Source: Fragilariopsis cylindrus CCMP1102 (Eukaryota; Bacillariophyta; Bacillariophyceae; Bacillariales; Bacillariaceae). Taken from it: DNA of 64,000 nt. The notes beneath the pieces are model-generated. The model was not told the DNA's origin. It saw nothing but the letters and a program-made list of their open reading frames with translations, and searched no databases. This document shows positions 44,799 through 55,466 of the stretch, piece after piece. A program made the translations under genes and the position numbers. Location of the stretch: NCBI GenBank assembly GCA_900095095.1, contig FMBT01000320.1, positions 248,001-312,000 on the forward strand, read 5' to 3'. Within the stretch, counting starts at the first letter, position 1. Each line of letters opens with the position of its first letter.

Positions 44799-45344
44799 AG
44801 TACAACAACAAACGAATCGAATCGAATTCGATTCGAATCAGATCCATTCGATTTTTCATATCATAAACTGACGATAGCAAAGTAACGATGAGTTGAGCTC
44901 TACTACAAAAAAGTCAAAAAATCATACCTCTACTAGATTACAATGTAAATAGTAGTAGAAAATTTACCATGTAATAATACTTGAATAGCTCTATATGATT
45001 ATTTTTAAAAATATTACTTAGTTAGTGCGTACGCGTTCATCGTTATAGGTTTACCGTAGCGTTGTGTGTAAAGAATTGATTAATCTATCCATGTTTGAAT
45101 GTTGTCGAATGAATCATATTCATTTGCATACGACATAATATTATGAAAAATCATTGTTGAAGTTGTTACTATACTGTGCACGATTGTTGGTTGGTTGGAT
45201 TTGATTGATTCTTGTATTGGACAGTATGATAGTTGATGTTACTATTATTATAGGCAACAGCAGTAGCAGTCATGGTGACAGCAGCAGCATCAGATGGTAT
45301 GTTAGTGTTGGTGTTGGTTGATGATGATGATGACAAGAATGATC
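44799..45344. other. convergent intergenic region; nothing recognised
   Basis: Lies between two 3' ends. It contains a GAATCGAATCGAATTCGATTCGAATC-type palindromic cluster at about 44814-44840, just past the finger-protein stop, which could fold as a hairpin in the 3' UTR. Confidence 0.45.
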
Positions 45345-46784
45345 TTATACTAATGTTGACAATTGTTGTTGTTGTTGCTGTTGTGTCTTATCATGTAATT
45401 GTAATTGTGGTGAACCATATAATATTGTGGATATTTCTTGATCCGCAATAAATTTATTATCTATACAAAATAAAAATGCAATTGTACTACTAACAATTTC
45501 AGATGTAAATTCCAGAAAATGACCAACTGTTTCACCCCTGTCATAATACATCAATGAAGAAAAGAAGGAAGAGTAATATGCGATGAGAAAGATTTCAGTT
45601 AAGTGAGGATATCAGCAAAAAAAAAAGGAAAACTTTCATTCAAAAAAGGAATAAAGTTGATTCAATTCAATTCAATTCAATTCAAAAACTTACTTCATTT
45701 CACCTGTTTCTTCATCATATCCCATTAAATTATAGACACCTAATTGGATTATAGCAACTACAAGTGCCACCAATGTTACTATCCCCATACTAATTTTACC
45801 ATCAGTAGTACGTGTAGTAGTAGATATATTGTTGTTGTTGTTGTTGTTGTAATTATCTTTTGACTTATTGGATGATTTACTACTAATTGTTGATTTTGAT
45901 TTTGATGAGAATGTGGAACTATTATTCCATAAACTACCCGCAATAATAATATCAATAAAGGTCATTATTAAACTATTCGTATATTCAATTTCATGAGAGG
46001 GTATTTCAAATGTTTTGACACTAAATGAGATCATTACCGCTGGTGTAATTGTTGCAACAATATCAATAAACATCACAATCCGTAAAAACATGGGATTAGA
46101 GATCATTTTTCCTCCACTACTACGTTGTTGTTGTGTACCAGCAGAAGAAGAAGAAGAAGAAGAAGAACTTGTTATTATAGCTTTGGGGGTATTCACTATT
46201 GCCAAATACTTAATAACTGCGAAACAGAAGGTTGCCCAAAATTCCGTCATATGATACACTATATCATTTACTGGTTCATCTTCCTCATCGTAATCCGTAT
46301 CATTTTTATGTGTTTGTTCGTATTGATAATTCACATAATTGGCACAGATTAAACAAACATTAATACCTAAATAAATCAAACAAAATATGGATAACCATAA
46401 ATTAATTTGGGATACTGATTTTAATTCCTGTAACCGATAACCTAATAATATATTGGAAGAATAATTTATACTACTACTGCTACTACCGGTAGTAGCAGAT
46501 GGTGTAGCGTCGTCTTCAGGCGGCTGGTCATGGTGGTGGTCATGGTGGTCATCATCGTGACCGTTCGTTCCATCCGACGAAGTGTTTGTGTATTGGTGAT
46601 AGATCTCGAAGAAGGTGCTGCTGCTGCTGCTGCTGCCCGAGGAGGAGGAGGATTCAGACGTAGAAGATTGTGTTGATGATGAATCAATCAGTTCCTGTTT
46701 CTGTTTGTGTGTCGATATCGATGACGATGACAACAGACTTGTTTGTTCGTTTACTTCCATTTGTTTATCTATCACACAACACAT
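45345..46784 (-). CDS. multipass membrane protein of unknown function, two exons (427 aa)
   Basis: Exon 1 (45694-46784) joins exon 2 (45345-45537) across a 156-nt intron (45538-45693), giving ...GYDEETGEMKGETVGHFLEF. Five or six hydrophobic helices are visible: LWLSIFCLIYLGINVCLICA, MTEFWATFCFAVIKYLAIV, FLRIVMFIDIVATITPAVMI, SLIMTFIDIIIAGSLW, MGIVTLVALVVAIIQLGVY and EIVSSTIAFLFCI. The N-terminus contains NEQTSLL, a match to the acidic dileucine [DE]xxxL[LI] sorting motif used for vacuole or endosome targeting, then a long S-rich and D/H-rich cytosolic stretch. S-, N- and Q-rich insertions sit between helices. The alternative start MEVNEQ at 46760 puts the dileucine closer to the N-terminus, as is usual. 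No transporter or channel family was recognised. Confidence 0.7.
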
Positions 46785-47175
46785 TATTGAGTCGATATAC
46801 GATTATTTCTACTACGATTGATTCGTTTGGTTTTAATGATGAGAACAAATTATATACAGTAGTAGGTTGTGTCTATCACTGTAGTATTGTGTTGTATTTC
46901 TATTTATTTTATGAGTGACCAGACATAGCTGACAACTGCAGCTAGGACTGTATACAATGTGCTACGGTATATTATCTTGTCGAATCAAATCTATCTGATT
47001 TTATTTAGCCTTGAAAAAGGCGTATAAAAGGCCTATCTCGCGTGAAGTGGGTTTTTAATTGGTTCGCAAAAAAGATCGTAATCGTCAGTTCAAAATAAAA
47101 GAACAGTTCTTCTTTAAAAAGAAAGGAAGATGGGGAGTTCGTTACCGGTAGTTTCGCTTTTCTAATGAGAAGAAT

Positions 47176-47189
47176 GTACAGTACTGTAC
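47176..47189. promoter_or_regulatory. perfect 14-bp palindrome GTACAGTACTGTAC
   Basis: The best example of a short palindrome whose shorter forms recur through the intergenic DNA of this window. It lies about 390 bp upstream of the membrane-protein start at 46784. A regulatory role is inferred only from symmetry and recurrence. Confidence 0.4.
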
Positions 47190-48670
47190 TCCTTGTATTA
47201 AAAGTTAGTTAACGGTAAAACGTTACTGTATCGGTTGCTTCGATCGTGTATGAAATGACGTTTGGTTCCGTAGGCCTTTATGTGTACAGTACTTCATGTA
47301 CTGTATGTGTGTATGAATTATTGTGAACGCGCTTTTTTTTTTAAATGGCCTGTTTATTTTCATCTTGCTCGTCGTGTCGCGTCACGCGTGATTTGATTTT
47401 GCATCAAGATGAATTCGATCAAAGATATTATTAGTATGCAACATTTGCATATTAAGAAAGAGAGTGCCCAGAGAGAGAGAATTGCATTTATTAGACCAGA
47501 AAAAAAACTCTGACATACACTATACACGCATCAAATCGTTAGCTTACATAATATTACTGTGTATAATACGACACGAAACTGTTCCTCTAGCTTGCTGTTG
47601 AACTAGCTTTTTACTTGATTGCGTTTGCATTATCCATCTATATATATATAGGTTTTATTTTGTTATCCCATCCGAACAAAGAAACGGCTACACTACTACA
47701 GCAGGTGGTGTTGACGGTTATGCGGGTTGACGGTGATGGTAAAATATACTGTAGACGAACAAGACAAGGTGATTTTTTGGTACTTTTATTTATTATTATA
47801 GTGTATTATTTATTCTGCTTGGAAGAGTATCGCGTCCGCCGCCGATTCTAGCTTCAATATACCAGACACAGCGATAGAAACCAAGATGATGAGAGTTGAG
47901 TAAGCAGCAGTTGTGAACTTCATTGTGCTGTATATATGCGTATTTGGTATGTATTCTAACTATAAACTTCGTGATACCACTGCTGTTCTTGTTATTCTTG
48001 TTCCTGTCGTCCACAGATGTACGCAAATATGATGTGAGATCGATGTTATCCTTTGAAGTGGACATTTTTGCGTGATATTATTATCATTATTGGAGCTTGC
48101 ATGATGGTTCATCATAATAATGATTCATGTCTTCTTCTCTAGAAAATGAAGAAATAATGGTAGTTGCAGAATGCTTAGAATAGTATTAATCGGAGATGCT
48201 GTTACTAATAAAGCACGTAGTGCATCAGTAGTAAGCTGTATAAAGTATATGTTTCGTTACTGCTTTTAACTCAAAAACAGTATTCACTTCTGCGAAAGTA
48301 ACTTTCACAGCAAGGACAGGACACATCCCCGATTGTTGTTCAGTTCAATTCTTCAATCATTGGCAACTTATAACGATGTCATCAAAGACAAACGTTTTTA
48401 TAGAAGAATAAATATTCTAGACTCGATTTATACTAGATTATACTATTACTAAAACTACAGTATGTGAGTAGCTTTTTCGTTTAAGACTTCATTCTATTAT
48501 ATAGCAACGTATTCTCCCGTATTTATTTGTACTGTACAATTATTCGATAAATAAAGCACGAGGGAACAAACCCGCACAAGAATACAGTACTGCGCGAAAA
48601 GACTTAATTTATTTTTGTTTGTAAATCATGCATATGTTGCCAAAAGAAAAATTGAACTTTGGACTTTCGA

Positions 48671-48870
48671 CGCGCCACTAAACAATTGGAACGTGCTTGC
48701 TAGTAGCTAGCTTACTACGCGTACAAGCGTATGGAGCGTACTGTAGACATTCAAACAACAACGACACAAGATCGAACGACAGGCAAACAGAACGAACATA
48801 CGTCGCAATGATAAAGGCAAGAAAGAAGGGCAAGACACAATTATATTAAGAATAGCATAAAAAGGATACT
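48671..48870 (+). repeat. upstream block related to 63656-63805
   Basis: It shares, in the same order and orientation, 'cgcgccact', 'gcgtact', 'tcaaacaa...cgacacaaga', 'caggcaaaca', 'gaaca...acat', 'aaaggcaa', 'agggcaaga' and 'ataaaa.aaggatac' with 63656-63805. Both blocks lie directly upstream of plus-strand genes, ending 88 bp before the start at 48959 and about 16 bp before the start at 63822. Confidence 0.6.
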
Positions 48871-48958
48871 GACTCGCATGCAAATACTACAGTCCACAAC
48901 TACAGTACCATCGCGGTAGCATGCTATGCCACACATATAGATTTTAATCTGCAATAAA

Positions 48959-50068
48959 ATGGACCGAGAGCATCATTCCTTGCGCCGCTGGATGCACCAA
49001 CGGCGCCGACCAACTAAAGTACAGTCCCGGCTTATTGTTGTTGGTCTTCTATCTGCACTCGTTGCGTGGCGCCTTATTGGCAAGGGCGGTGACAATAAAG
49101 GAGATGAGTGTTATCATTCTGACAACAACATATTCTCGCCCGACCTGATGGCTGGAGAGGAGGATCATTTTCCCCAATGGAACACAGACTTGATGCACAA
49201 CGAATGTCGCAGTCAAAGGACCATGCATTTTCCATTTCGTGTTGGCTGTCCACAGGAATGTCAATCCTACAGGAATGAAAAAGGCGTTTCTACCGGAGGT
49301 GCTGACGACGACGACGACGATGAGTTGCCTTACTACCGTGTCACAGCCGAATGGTATTTCGGTGAACCTAACAAGTTCGATCCTGATCGCTCGTGGGAAT
49401 CGCAGAATGGAAAATCCAAGTACAAACAAGGAATCAATTTTGAAGGTCCCGAAGCGTTTGTGCGCACTTTTCAAGCGGCGGCTAACGAATTAAAAAAAGA
49501 AGGCGAGCGACAGCTGTCCGATGAGCCGGGCAAAGAATTCAAGGTACACCCACAAAAGAGAATGCATGCTGCCTTATCCTATCTTTGCTGCCTTAGCGCC
49601 GTCGAAGCGGAAAAATCCTTGCCTGTGATTGACGAATGGATTAACGAAACTGATTTTAATTTCACTTTGCGTTTCACAGAGATTCAAAGTTGGCACGAAA
49701 GACCAAACTCAGTCACGAATATTGTGCTTGTGGACAAGGCCTCCCAACGAACCATGATGCGAATGAATCATGATCTGAATCGGAAGCTAACGGATGCTGG
49801 CATTCCTATCATCGTGCCTAGAGAAGACCAAATGCCTTTTCATAGTACGGTGGCTGGGTTTCGCTATAGCTCGAAAGGAGAGTCGTACGATCCCAAGTAT
49901 GAGATCGGGTCGAAATTGCCCGACATTTACTCGTTGGTTAGAGCAATATCTGAAAAGTACAGGTACAAGTGGAATGTACCTGACAGTCAAAGTTTTCGCA
50001 TTCTACACAAGCCACGACGCTCGCCATCCCCATCTATTCACACGTATCCCTTGGTTGATAAGGCTTAG
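48959..50068 (+). CDS. type II membrane protein with a 2H-phosphoesterase-like lumenal domain (369 aa)
   Basis: A basic N-terminus (RRWMHQRRRPTK) followed by a hydrophobic span (residues ~23-40, LIVVGLLSALVAWRLI) predicts a signal anchor with the rest in the ER/Golgi lumen or outside. The soluble part has MHAALSYLCC (His203) and FHSTVAGF (His295), ~90 residues apart. This is the two-histidine layout of LigT/2H phosphoesterases (H-x-[TS]-x twice), with NIVLVDKASQRTMMRMNHDLNRKL between them as in the family. The first motif has Ala where Thr/Ser is expected, so activity is uncertain. Family members open cyclic phosphates or 2'-5' linkages; the substrate here is unknown. Codon use is more GC-rich and less homopolymer-laden than in the neighbours. 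Confidence 0.6.
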   Translation: MDREHHSLRRWMHQRRRPTKVQSRLIVVGLLSALVAWRLIGKGGDNKGDECYHSDNNIFSPDLMAGEEDHFPQWNTDLMHNECRSQRTMHFPFRVGCPQECQSYRNEKGVSTGGADDDDDDELPYYRVTAEWYFGEPNKFDPDRSWESQNGKSKYKQGINFEGPEAFVRTFQAAANELKKEGERQLSDEPGKEFKVHPQKRMHAALSYLCCLSAVEAEKSLPVIDEWINETDFNFTLRFTEIQSWHERPNSVTNIVLVDKASQRTMMRMNHDLNRKLTDAGIPIIVPREDQMPFHSTVAGFRYSSKGESYDPKYEIGSKLPDIYSLVRAISEKYRYKWNVPDSQSFRILHKPRRSPSPSIHTYPLVDKA

Positions 50069-50109
50069 ACCAGAATAGGTGTTTTGTCGGCGTAATTGTT
50101 CAACGTGGT

Positions 50110-50625
50110 TCGTTTTGAATCCGTATCCAAGGCCAAGAAGTAATGTGGTATTACATCACGGAAAAGAAGATGGTGGTACAACTGACGATGAAACGGATGC
50201 AGTCAATTGTCATCTAGTTGGCATATCAATATTGAAGATGGCATGTCAAAACAATGTAACTATAATGTGTTATGTTGAAGAAAGCAAAGATGATGCAAAC
50301 TGGCCTAACGGGTAAATGCATCTCATTGTTACTGATATCAATGTAAGATACAACGATTCAGGTATATCGGACTCACATGCGAGGCTCAATCAGAAGAAAC
50401 AAGTAAGATCCCTTTCAATGGAAAGGAATGAAGATCCGAATGATCTATTCGACTCATTAGCAGCAATCAAGTTGCTATACTCTGGTACGAAAATACCACT
50501 GTAAGATAGTGAAATGAAAGACACCATCTTTGAGAAGCTACCAGCTATGTGTTCAAATACATTGATTACGACAGAAGATATATGGACTCTGAAGAACCCC
50601 AACAAGGTATAGAATAAAGGATCGA
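50110..50625 (+). mobile_element. possible fossil fragment of a Ty1/copia-type retroelement (gag-like part), broken
   Basis: Short open segments on the + strand resemble the gag region of diatom copia-type elements, notably a DPNDLFDSLAAIKLLY-like patch and a following segment with a (E)KLPAM word. No LTR, protease, integrase or reverse transcriptase part was recognised nearby. It is clearly broken and incomplete. It lies immediately behind the 2H-like gene and before the duplicated plastid gene. The family call rests on pattern memory only. Confidence 0.35.
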
Positions 50626-50719
50626 TAATTCCAACCTGGTCTGCTTTGGTTCACACGAATTACAATGTACTATAGTGTAGTGTACTGTATTAGTACTATT
50701 GTTTTCGTGTTTCATCATT

Positions 50720-51601
50720 TTATAATTTCGTCCACTCGTCCCAGTTCGTCCACGTGTTTCCAGATGCATTCGACTGAACCGGAAATGGAAATCTGATCAC
50801 ATTATTTGTGTATGTGGCGTCCACAACCTTCTTGTTCGGAAAGACAAATTGAATCCCCACGGAACCGTCATTCGTTTTCTTGCCGCCATCTTTTTCGACG
50901 ATCGTTGCCGTGATCGCTTGGTTTTTGTTGAGCTGCACGGCTAACAAATTACTCGTAGTGGGGTCTTTGCGGATAATCACGACGCGGTATCCTTGACCAG
51001 CAACTCTCGGATCGGTAGCGTACACACCCTCGACGGCGGTTGCAACATTCTTGGTCCATACATTGCCATCCGGAAACACAATTTTGTTCCCGTGGTCGGC
51101 TACCGTTCCGACGATTTTCTTCGGTCCGCCTTTGGCACTCAAATCAAACGTCAAATACGTCTCTCCTTTTTTGGGGTCGTCTTTAACCTTCACGCCGATG
51201 TTGTTGTACGTTTTTGGAGTAGCATTGGTAGCAACAGTAGTACTATCCTTGTTGTTCTTGTTGGTGTCCGTAGGAGTACCTTCAACAACAACAACACCGT
51301 CGCTCAAAAACATGTTGGCGACGGTGTAACTTTTCCGAATCAGCACACGATACCCCTTGGGGTGTTTGGGATCCGTCCACACGCCCGTGAAACAAGGATC
51401 CTGGCAGGTCGTTTTTGGTTTGGTGGTGGCAGCAACAACAGTATTGGCAGCATTGGCAGCATTGGCAATCGTAGGAACAGATGCGGAAAGAAACGCAACA
51501 CCGGCACCGAAGGCATTTGTCAGAGTATCACGACGGGAAGCCGACAGCTGCGTGCAGCTGCTTCGAAAGCTGTCGTTGTCGTTGTTGATGTTGTTGTTGA
51601 C
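50720..51601 (-). pseudogene. 3' copy of the thylakoid-lumen protein gene, separated from its start by a tandem duplication
   Basis: The frame is open from the duplication junction (~51601) to a stop at 50720. It carries the plastid signal remnant, the first GVWTDPKHPKGYRVLIRK unit, the second GVYATDPRVAGQGYRVVIIRK unit and the only copy of the real C-terminus (IRFPFPVQSNASGN...WDEWTKL). It lacks the initiating secretory signal, which is present only in the 5' copy (51528-52424). Without the 682-bp duplication, start and end would form a single 340-aa protein. This host gene is therefore either disrupted by a very recent duplication or intact in reality and misassembled here. Confidence 0.7.
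50920..51601. repeat. 682-bp tandem duplication, copy 1
   Basis: Base-for-base identical by eye to 51602-52283, with an offset of 682 (e.g. 50921 matches 51603 and 51601 matches 52283). 682 is not a multiple of three, so the duplication shifts the frame of the gene it lies in. Confidence 0.9.
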
Positions 51602-52424
51602 GGTTTTTGTTGAGCTGCACGGCTAACAAATTACTCGTAGTGGGGTCTTTGCGGATAATCACGACGCGGTATCCTTGACCAGCAACTCTCGGATCGGTAG
51701 CGTACACACCCTCGACGGCGGTTGCAACATTCTTGGTCCATACATTGCCATCCGGAAACACAATTTTGTTCCCGTGGTCGGCTACCGTTCCGACGATTTT
51801 CTTCGGTCCGCCTTTGGCACTCAAATCAAACGTCAAATACGTCTCTCCTTTTTTGGGGTCGTCTTTAACCTTCACGCCGATGTTGTTGTACGTTTTTGGA
51901 GTAGCATTGGTAGCAACAGTAGTACTATCCTTGTTGTTCTTGTTGGTGTCCGTAGGAGTACCTTCAACAACAACAACACCGTCGCTCAAAAACATGTTGG
52001 CGACGGTGTAACTTTTCCGAATCAGCACACGATACCCCTTGGGGTGTTTGGGATCCGTCCACACGCCCGTGAAACAAGGATCCTGGCAGGTCGTTTTTGG
52101 TTTGGTGGTGGCAGCAACAACAGTATTGGCAGCATTGGCAGCATTGGCAATCGTAGGAACAGATGCGGAAAGAAACGCAACACCGGCACCGAAGGCATTT
52201 GTCAGAGTATCACGACGGGAAGCCGACAGCTGCGTGCAGCTGCTTCGAAAGCTGTCGTTGTCGTTGTTGATGTTGTTGTTGACAGTCGTTTCGATGGAAC
52301 GTCTCTCGGCAATGGAACATCTTTTCGCTGGCACTGTTGCTGCTGGCGTGAACGCACTACCGCTACAGAAGCAGGCGGCGAACACTGTCAACGCCGCGAG
52401 AAAGAAGATGTTCATCAACATCAT
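51528..52424 (-). CDS. thylakoid-lumen protein of unknown function, frame cut by duplication (298 aa as it stands)
   Basis: The bipartite, then tripartite, leader is textbook heterokont. A secretory signal (residues 1-24) ends ...CSGSAF, with Phe at +1 of the cleavage site (the ASAFAP-type plastid motif). A Ser/basic transit stretch follows. Then comes a Tat signal SRRDTLTNAFGAGVAFLSAS with an ANA cleavage site (~70-96). The mature part has two related beta-rich units, FTGVWTDPKHPKGYRVLIRK and EGVYATDPRVAGQGYRVVIIRK. The lumenal role is unknown. After LLAVQLNKN the frame runs into the second copy's leader in the wrong frame and ends 20-odd residues later (...LSKQLHAAVGFPS). The native C-terminus is found only downstream at 50720. 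Confidence 0.75.
   Translation of the reverse strand: MMLMNIFFLAALTVFAACFCSGSAFTPAATVPAKRCSIAERRSIETTVNNNINNDNDSFRSSCTQLSASRRDTLTNAFGAGVAFLSASVPTIANAANAANTVVAATTKPKTTCQDPCFTGVWTDPKHPKGYRVLIRKSYTVANMFLSDGVVVVEGTPTDTNKNNKDSTTVATNATPKTYNNIGVKVKDDPKKGETYLTFDLSAKGGPKKIVGTVADHGNKIVFPDGNVWTKNVATAVEGVYATDPRVAGQGYRVVIIRKDPTTSNLLAVQLNKNRQQQHQQRQRQLSKQLHAAVGFPS
51602..52283. repeat. 682-bp tandem duplication, copy 2
   Basis: Partner of 50920-51601. The left junction falls between 'gttgttgac' and 'ggtttttgttgagc', with only 1-2 bases of shared sequence at the breakpoint visible. Confidence 0.9.
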
Positions 52425-55400
52425 ATATTAATATTACTATTAGTATGGAGTGCTGTACTGTACTGTATTGCGTTTTCATGTGCCTTCTTCCAACTCATTC
52501 CAATTTCTAGAAAATGCTTGTATTGTGTAATAAAAAAGAGGGGTGCGACACGACGTCTGTCCGTCAACCGCACGCGTGTAAAAATAAGCGTCAACATTGA
52601 TTTTTTTTTTTCAAATCCTTGTTTTTGTCAATAAGATAAAAATTGTCCTCAGCTGATTTTTTTTCAATCACAATTCACTAGACATTACTAGTAAAACTAT
52701 AGAACTTTCAACAGCATGCAACTTACAAACTGTTCATTTTAAATTAAAATTTAAATATATTTCCTAGACCCATTTTAACCACAAGTAGGAATATACTAAC
52801 TGTTTCTGTATAATACAAGCGTAATACATAATCATTTTTGATTGAAAATTGCTTGAATTATGCAGTTGTTTTTTACAGTGAATTTAGTTTTTGAGTCCCA
52901 TAAAATTCTAGCAGCACAAGGAGACAGAGGAAACACCTGACAAGAATACGACTGAGGAGAACTGTAAATCAGAGAAGAACAGAAAGGATGAGGAAGAAAA
53001 AGAGGATGAGTACAAAGGAGGAAGACCACCACTCTTCACACATACAAAATGGAGACACAAGGAGGAGGAACAGAACAGAATAGAACAAGAAGAACGAGCA
53101 CAGGTACCTGAAATGGGTACAGCAAATTCTTGCATATTGATTGATGAAATACTAATACTTATCTGATGATTCTTACCAAGGTATTCACAGAATTAATTCT
53201 TCTCTAGATAAAAATAGACTTACATTGGGGGGGGGGGGGGGGACCACCCATTGAAAAGGAAAATATATTGATAATAGTTTGGTTTGTCTTCTTGTTAAGA
53301 ATACAGCAGCTGACACATACATGTTCTAATTCAGCATATGACTAAGTAAGAGGGGCAGTCTTCTTCTCACGATGTAATATCATTTTAATTTGTCATACAG
53401 TAGTAGACATCGCTACAGTATATCAGCAGTACTGCATACCTTTTGTGTAAGTGTGCGTTTGCGCGCTCCTATTCAAGGATAAAAAACGTTGCGTTGTCCG
53501 GCGGCATCAGAAGAATCAATCACGAATACGGTATTCGTGAAAGCAAATTTGATAGAAGAACTTCTCATTTACAGCAATTTACCGGTAGAGAGCACCATAA
53601 ATCATATTTCAGCTGTATTTATTATTGTACGACTACACTAGCGAATGATCAAGTCGAGGTGTAATAATTGGAATATTATTTAAGTTTCGTACAAATCGTA
53701 CACTACCGTACGGACAAAAAGAGATCTTGTTGTAAGTTTGTACTACTGTCCGTATTGTTCTATTCAATCTATTACTGTACACCATGCAAAAAGAACAATA
53801 TCCGAAAATTGCATACAAATTCAAGTTGCATTTATTTTATTAATGTATTTATTACAATTGCTCTTACGATTGAAGAAAAAATGGGATTAGAAGCGATGCG
53901 ATGTTTCATAATTTTTTCTTCTTTTTTGAATAGACGATTGTACGACGCGCAATGAGAATGATATTAATATTATTCCGTATTTATATTCCTTTCATTTTTC
54001 TTATTCCTTCTTGGGCGTGAATGAATCGATTCGAAATCGAATCGAATTAACATCCTTCAATACAGGTAGGTACTTAGTTAGTACAACACAGACCTTAATT
54101 AATAAAAATTGATTTGTTGAAAGTGTCACTCACGTACAGAGCAAGCAGTGTGGAACAAAGCGCGATTAAATAAAATGCCTCACGAACTTTTATTTAATGA
54201 CAAATAATAAATCTTCATACCGGTACTTCTTTATGATTGAGGAACTAAATACCCTACTTCCCGTAGACGGAGACTTACTGATTCATCGGCGAAAAGAACG
54301 GTATGTAGTCCTAGTCGTAATCTAAACAATTTGTTTTACTAGCGCGTTTACTGTACAGAGAGAGAGAGAGAGGTAATGCATGCCTAACAGTACAATAATT
54401 AATTATTTTAATTAAGTGACTATTAAGCGAATCTCAACACAATACAGAACTCAACACATACCTCATCACTGTAACAGCGCAAGATAACTTAGGTGTAGAC
54501 TGTTGTTCTATCGGCGAAATAACATTCCTACTTGATTTCTTCACACTGTTCAGTCCAACAAGAGCACAACATACAACATGATGTATAAACGAGGTCATAA
54601 CACGTTGAACTTAGTCCGCGAACAACTAACGATCGACAACTTATATATAAGGTTCAAAAAAAAAAACTATCACACAGTAAATCTTGTTAATTAATTTAAT
54701 TGTAATATCAATACACAAAAGACCCATTCACACGCGTACAAGTAAACTCCTCAATGTTCTTCTTTGTCTTCAATATTTCTCCTTCGTTTTTGCAAACGCC
54801 ATCATTAATTAGTATGCTCTGGTGATACGGCAAGTCTCGCATTCATCGCTCAACGACTAAATAATAAATAAATATCTCTCATGCGATGCAAAAGTGCTAC
54901 GTAGGCAGCGGTAAAACTATTCGGTTCGGCAGTTGTTCTCTTCTCTTCGAAAAACAACGTCATACAGTAACCCAAATAACCCAAAGCACAGCAGCGCTTT
55001 CTACAGCAACACAACAAACGCACGTATTACTGTTACGGTGTGGACATTAAAAATAAAACAAAAACTCCCATTCAGCCAGATTGATTCGATTCATTCTGTT
55101 CGTATTCTTGTATTTGCCGCCCATAATATATAGTTTATAGCCACACAACACACCCCAAAGAAGATAAGAGAGAAAAGAATAATAATAAGAAGAAGAAGAG
55201 GTACGTTCGAAACAACAATTCAATTTGACTTTAAAGTACAGTACAGTGCAGTACCCGAACAAACGAAGAAGAAAAAAGAAAACGGACCCCCCTGCCTGTG
55301 GATTCAATCAGTCTTCGCGCCTGTCTTATTTCGTCTTGTCTCACATCTCTCTCTCTCTCTCTCTCTCTTCCCCACTCAATCACTCTCACCTACAGACCTG

Positions 55401-55466
55401 TATTTACACACCCCAAGAAAAAAAGACAAAAGAAACTCAAGACGAAAAACAAAACAAAAATAAAAA
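52425..55466. other. 3-kb gene-poor spacer
   Basis: The divergent spacer between the plastid gene and the Q-rich gene. It contains a 16-G run (53227-53242), a 9-bp-arm palindrome (cacgaatac-g-gtattcgtg, 53521-53539), TACTGTA motifs (52453-52467, 55236-55255) and a CT tract near 55350-55370 in the leader of the Q-rich gene. Frames at 53443-53664 and 53668-53955 have no recognisable motif. Confidence 0.5.
53227..53242. repeat. homopolymer run of 16 G
   Basis: Uninterrupted G16 followed by ACCACCC; the second such run in the window. Confidence 0.9.

Larger units (their letters stand above)
46785..48958. other. 2.2-kb intergenic region with strong TACAGTACTGTA palindromes
   Basis: The divergent promoter side of two genes. 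It holds the perfect palindrome GTACAGTACTGTAC at 47176-47189 and further half sites near 47284-47306 and 48530-48595. The block at 48671-48870 resembles a region upstream of the last gene in the window. No gene was recognised; frames here are short and without bias. Confidence 0.5.

Noticed and set aside
53443-53664. A 73-codon frame with 'GGIRRI', briefly reminiscent of a histone H4 segment
   Set aside because: Only a five- or six-residue coincidence; the surrounding residues do not follow H4 and the stretch contains a DNA palindrome instead.
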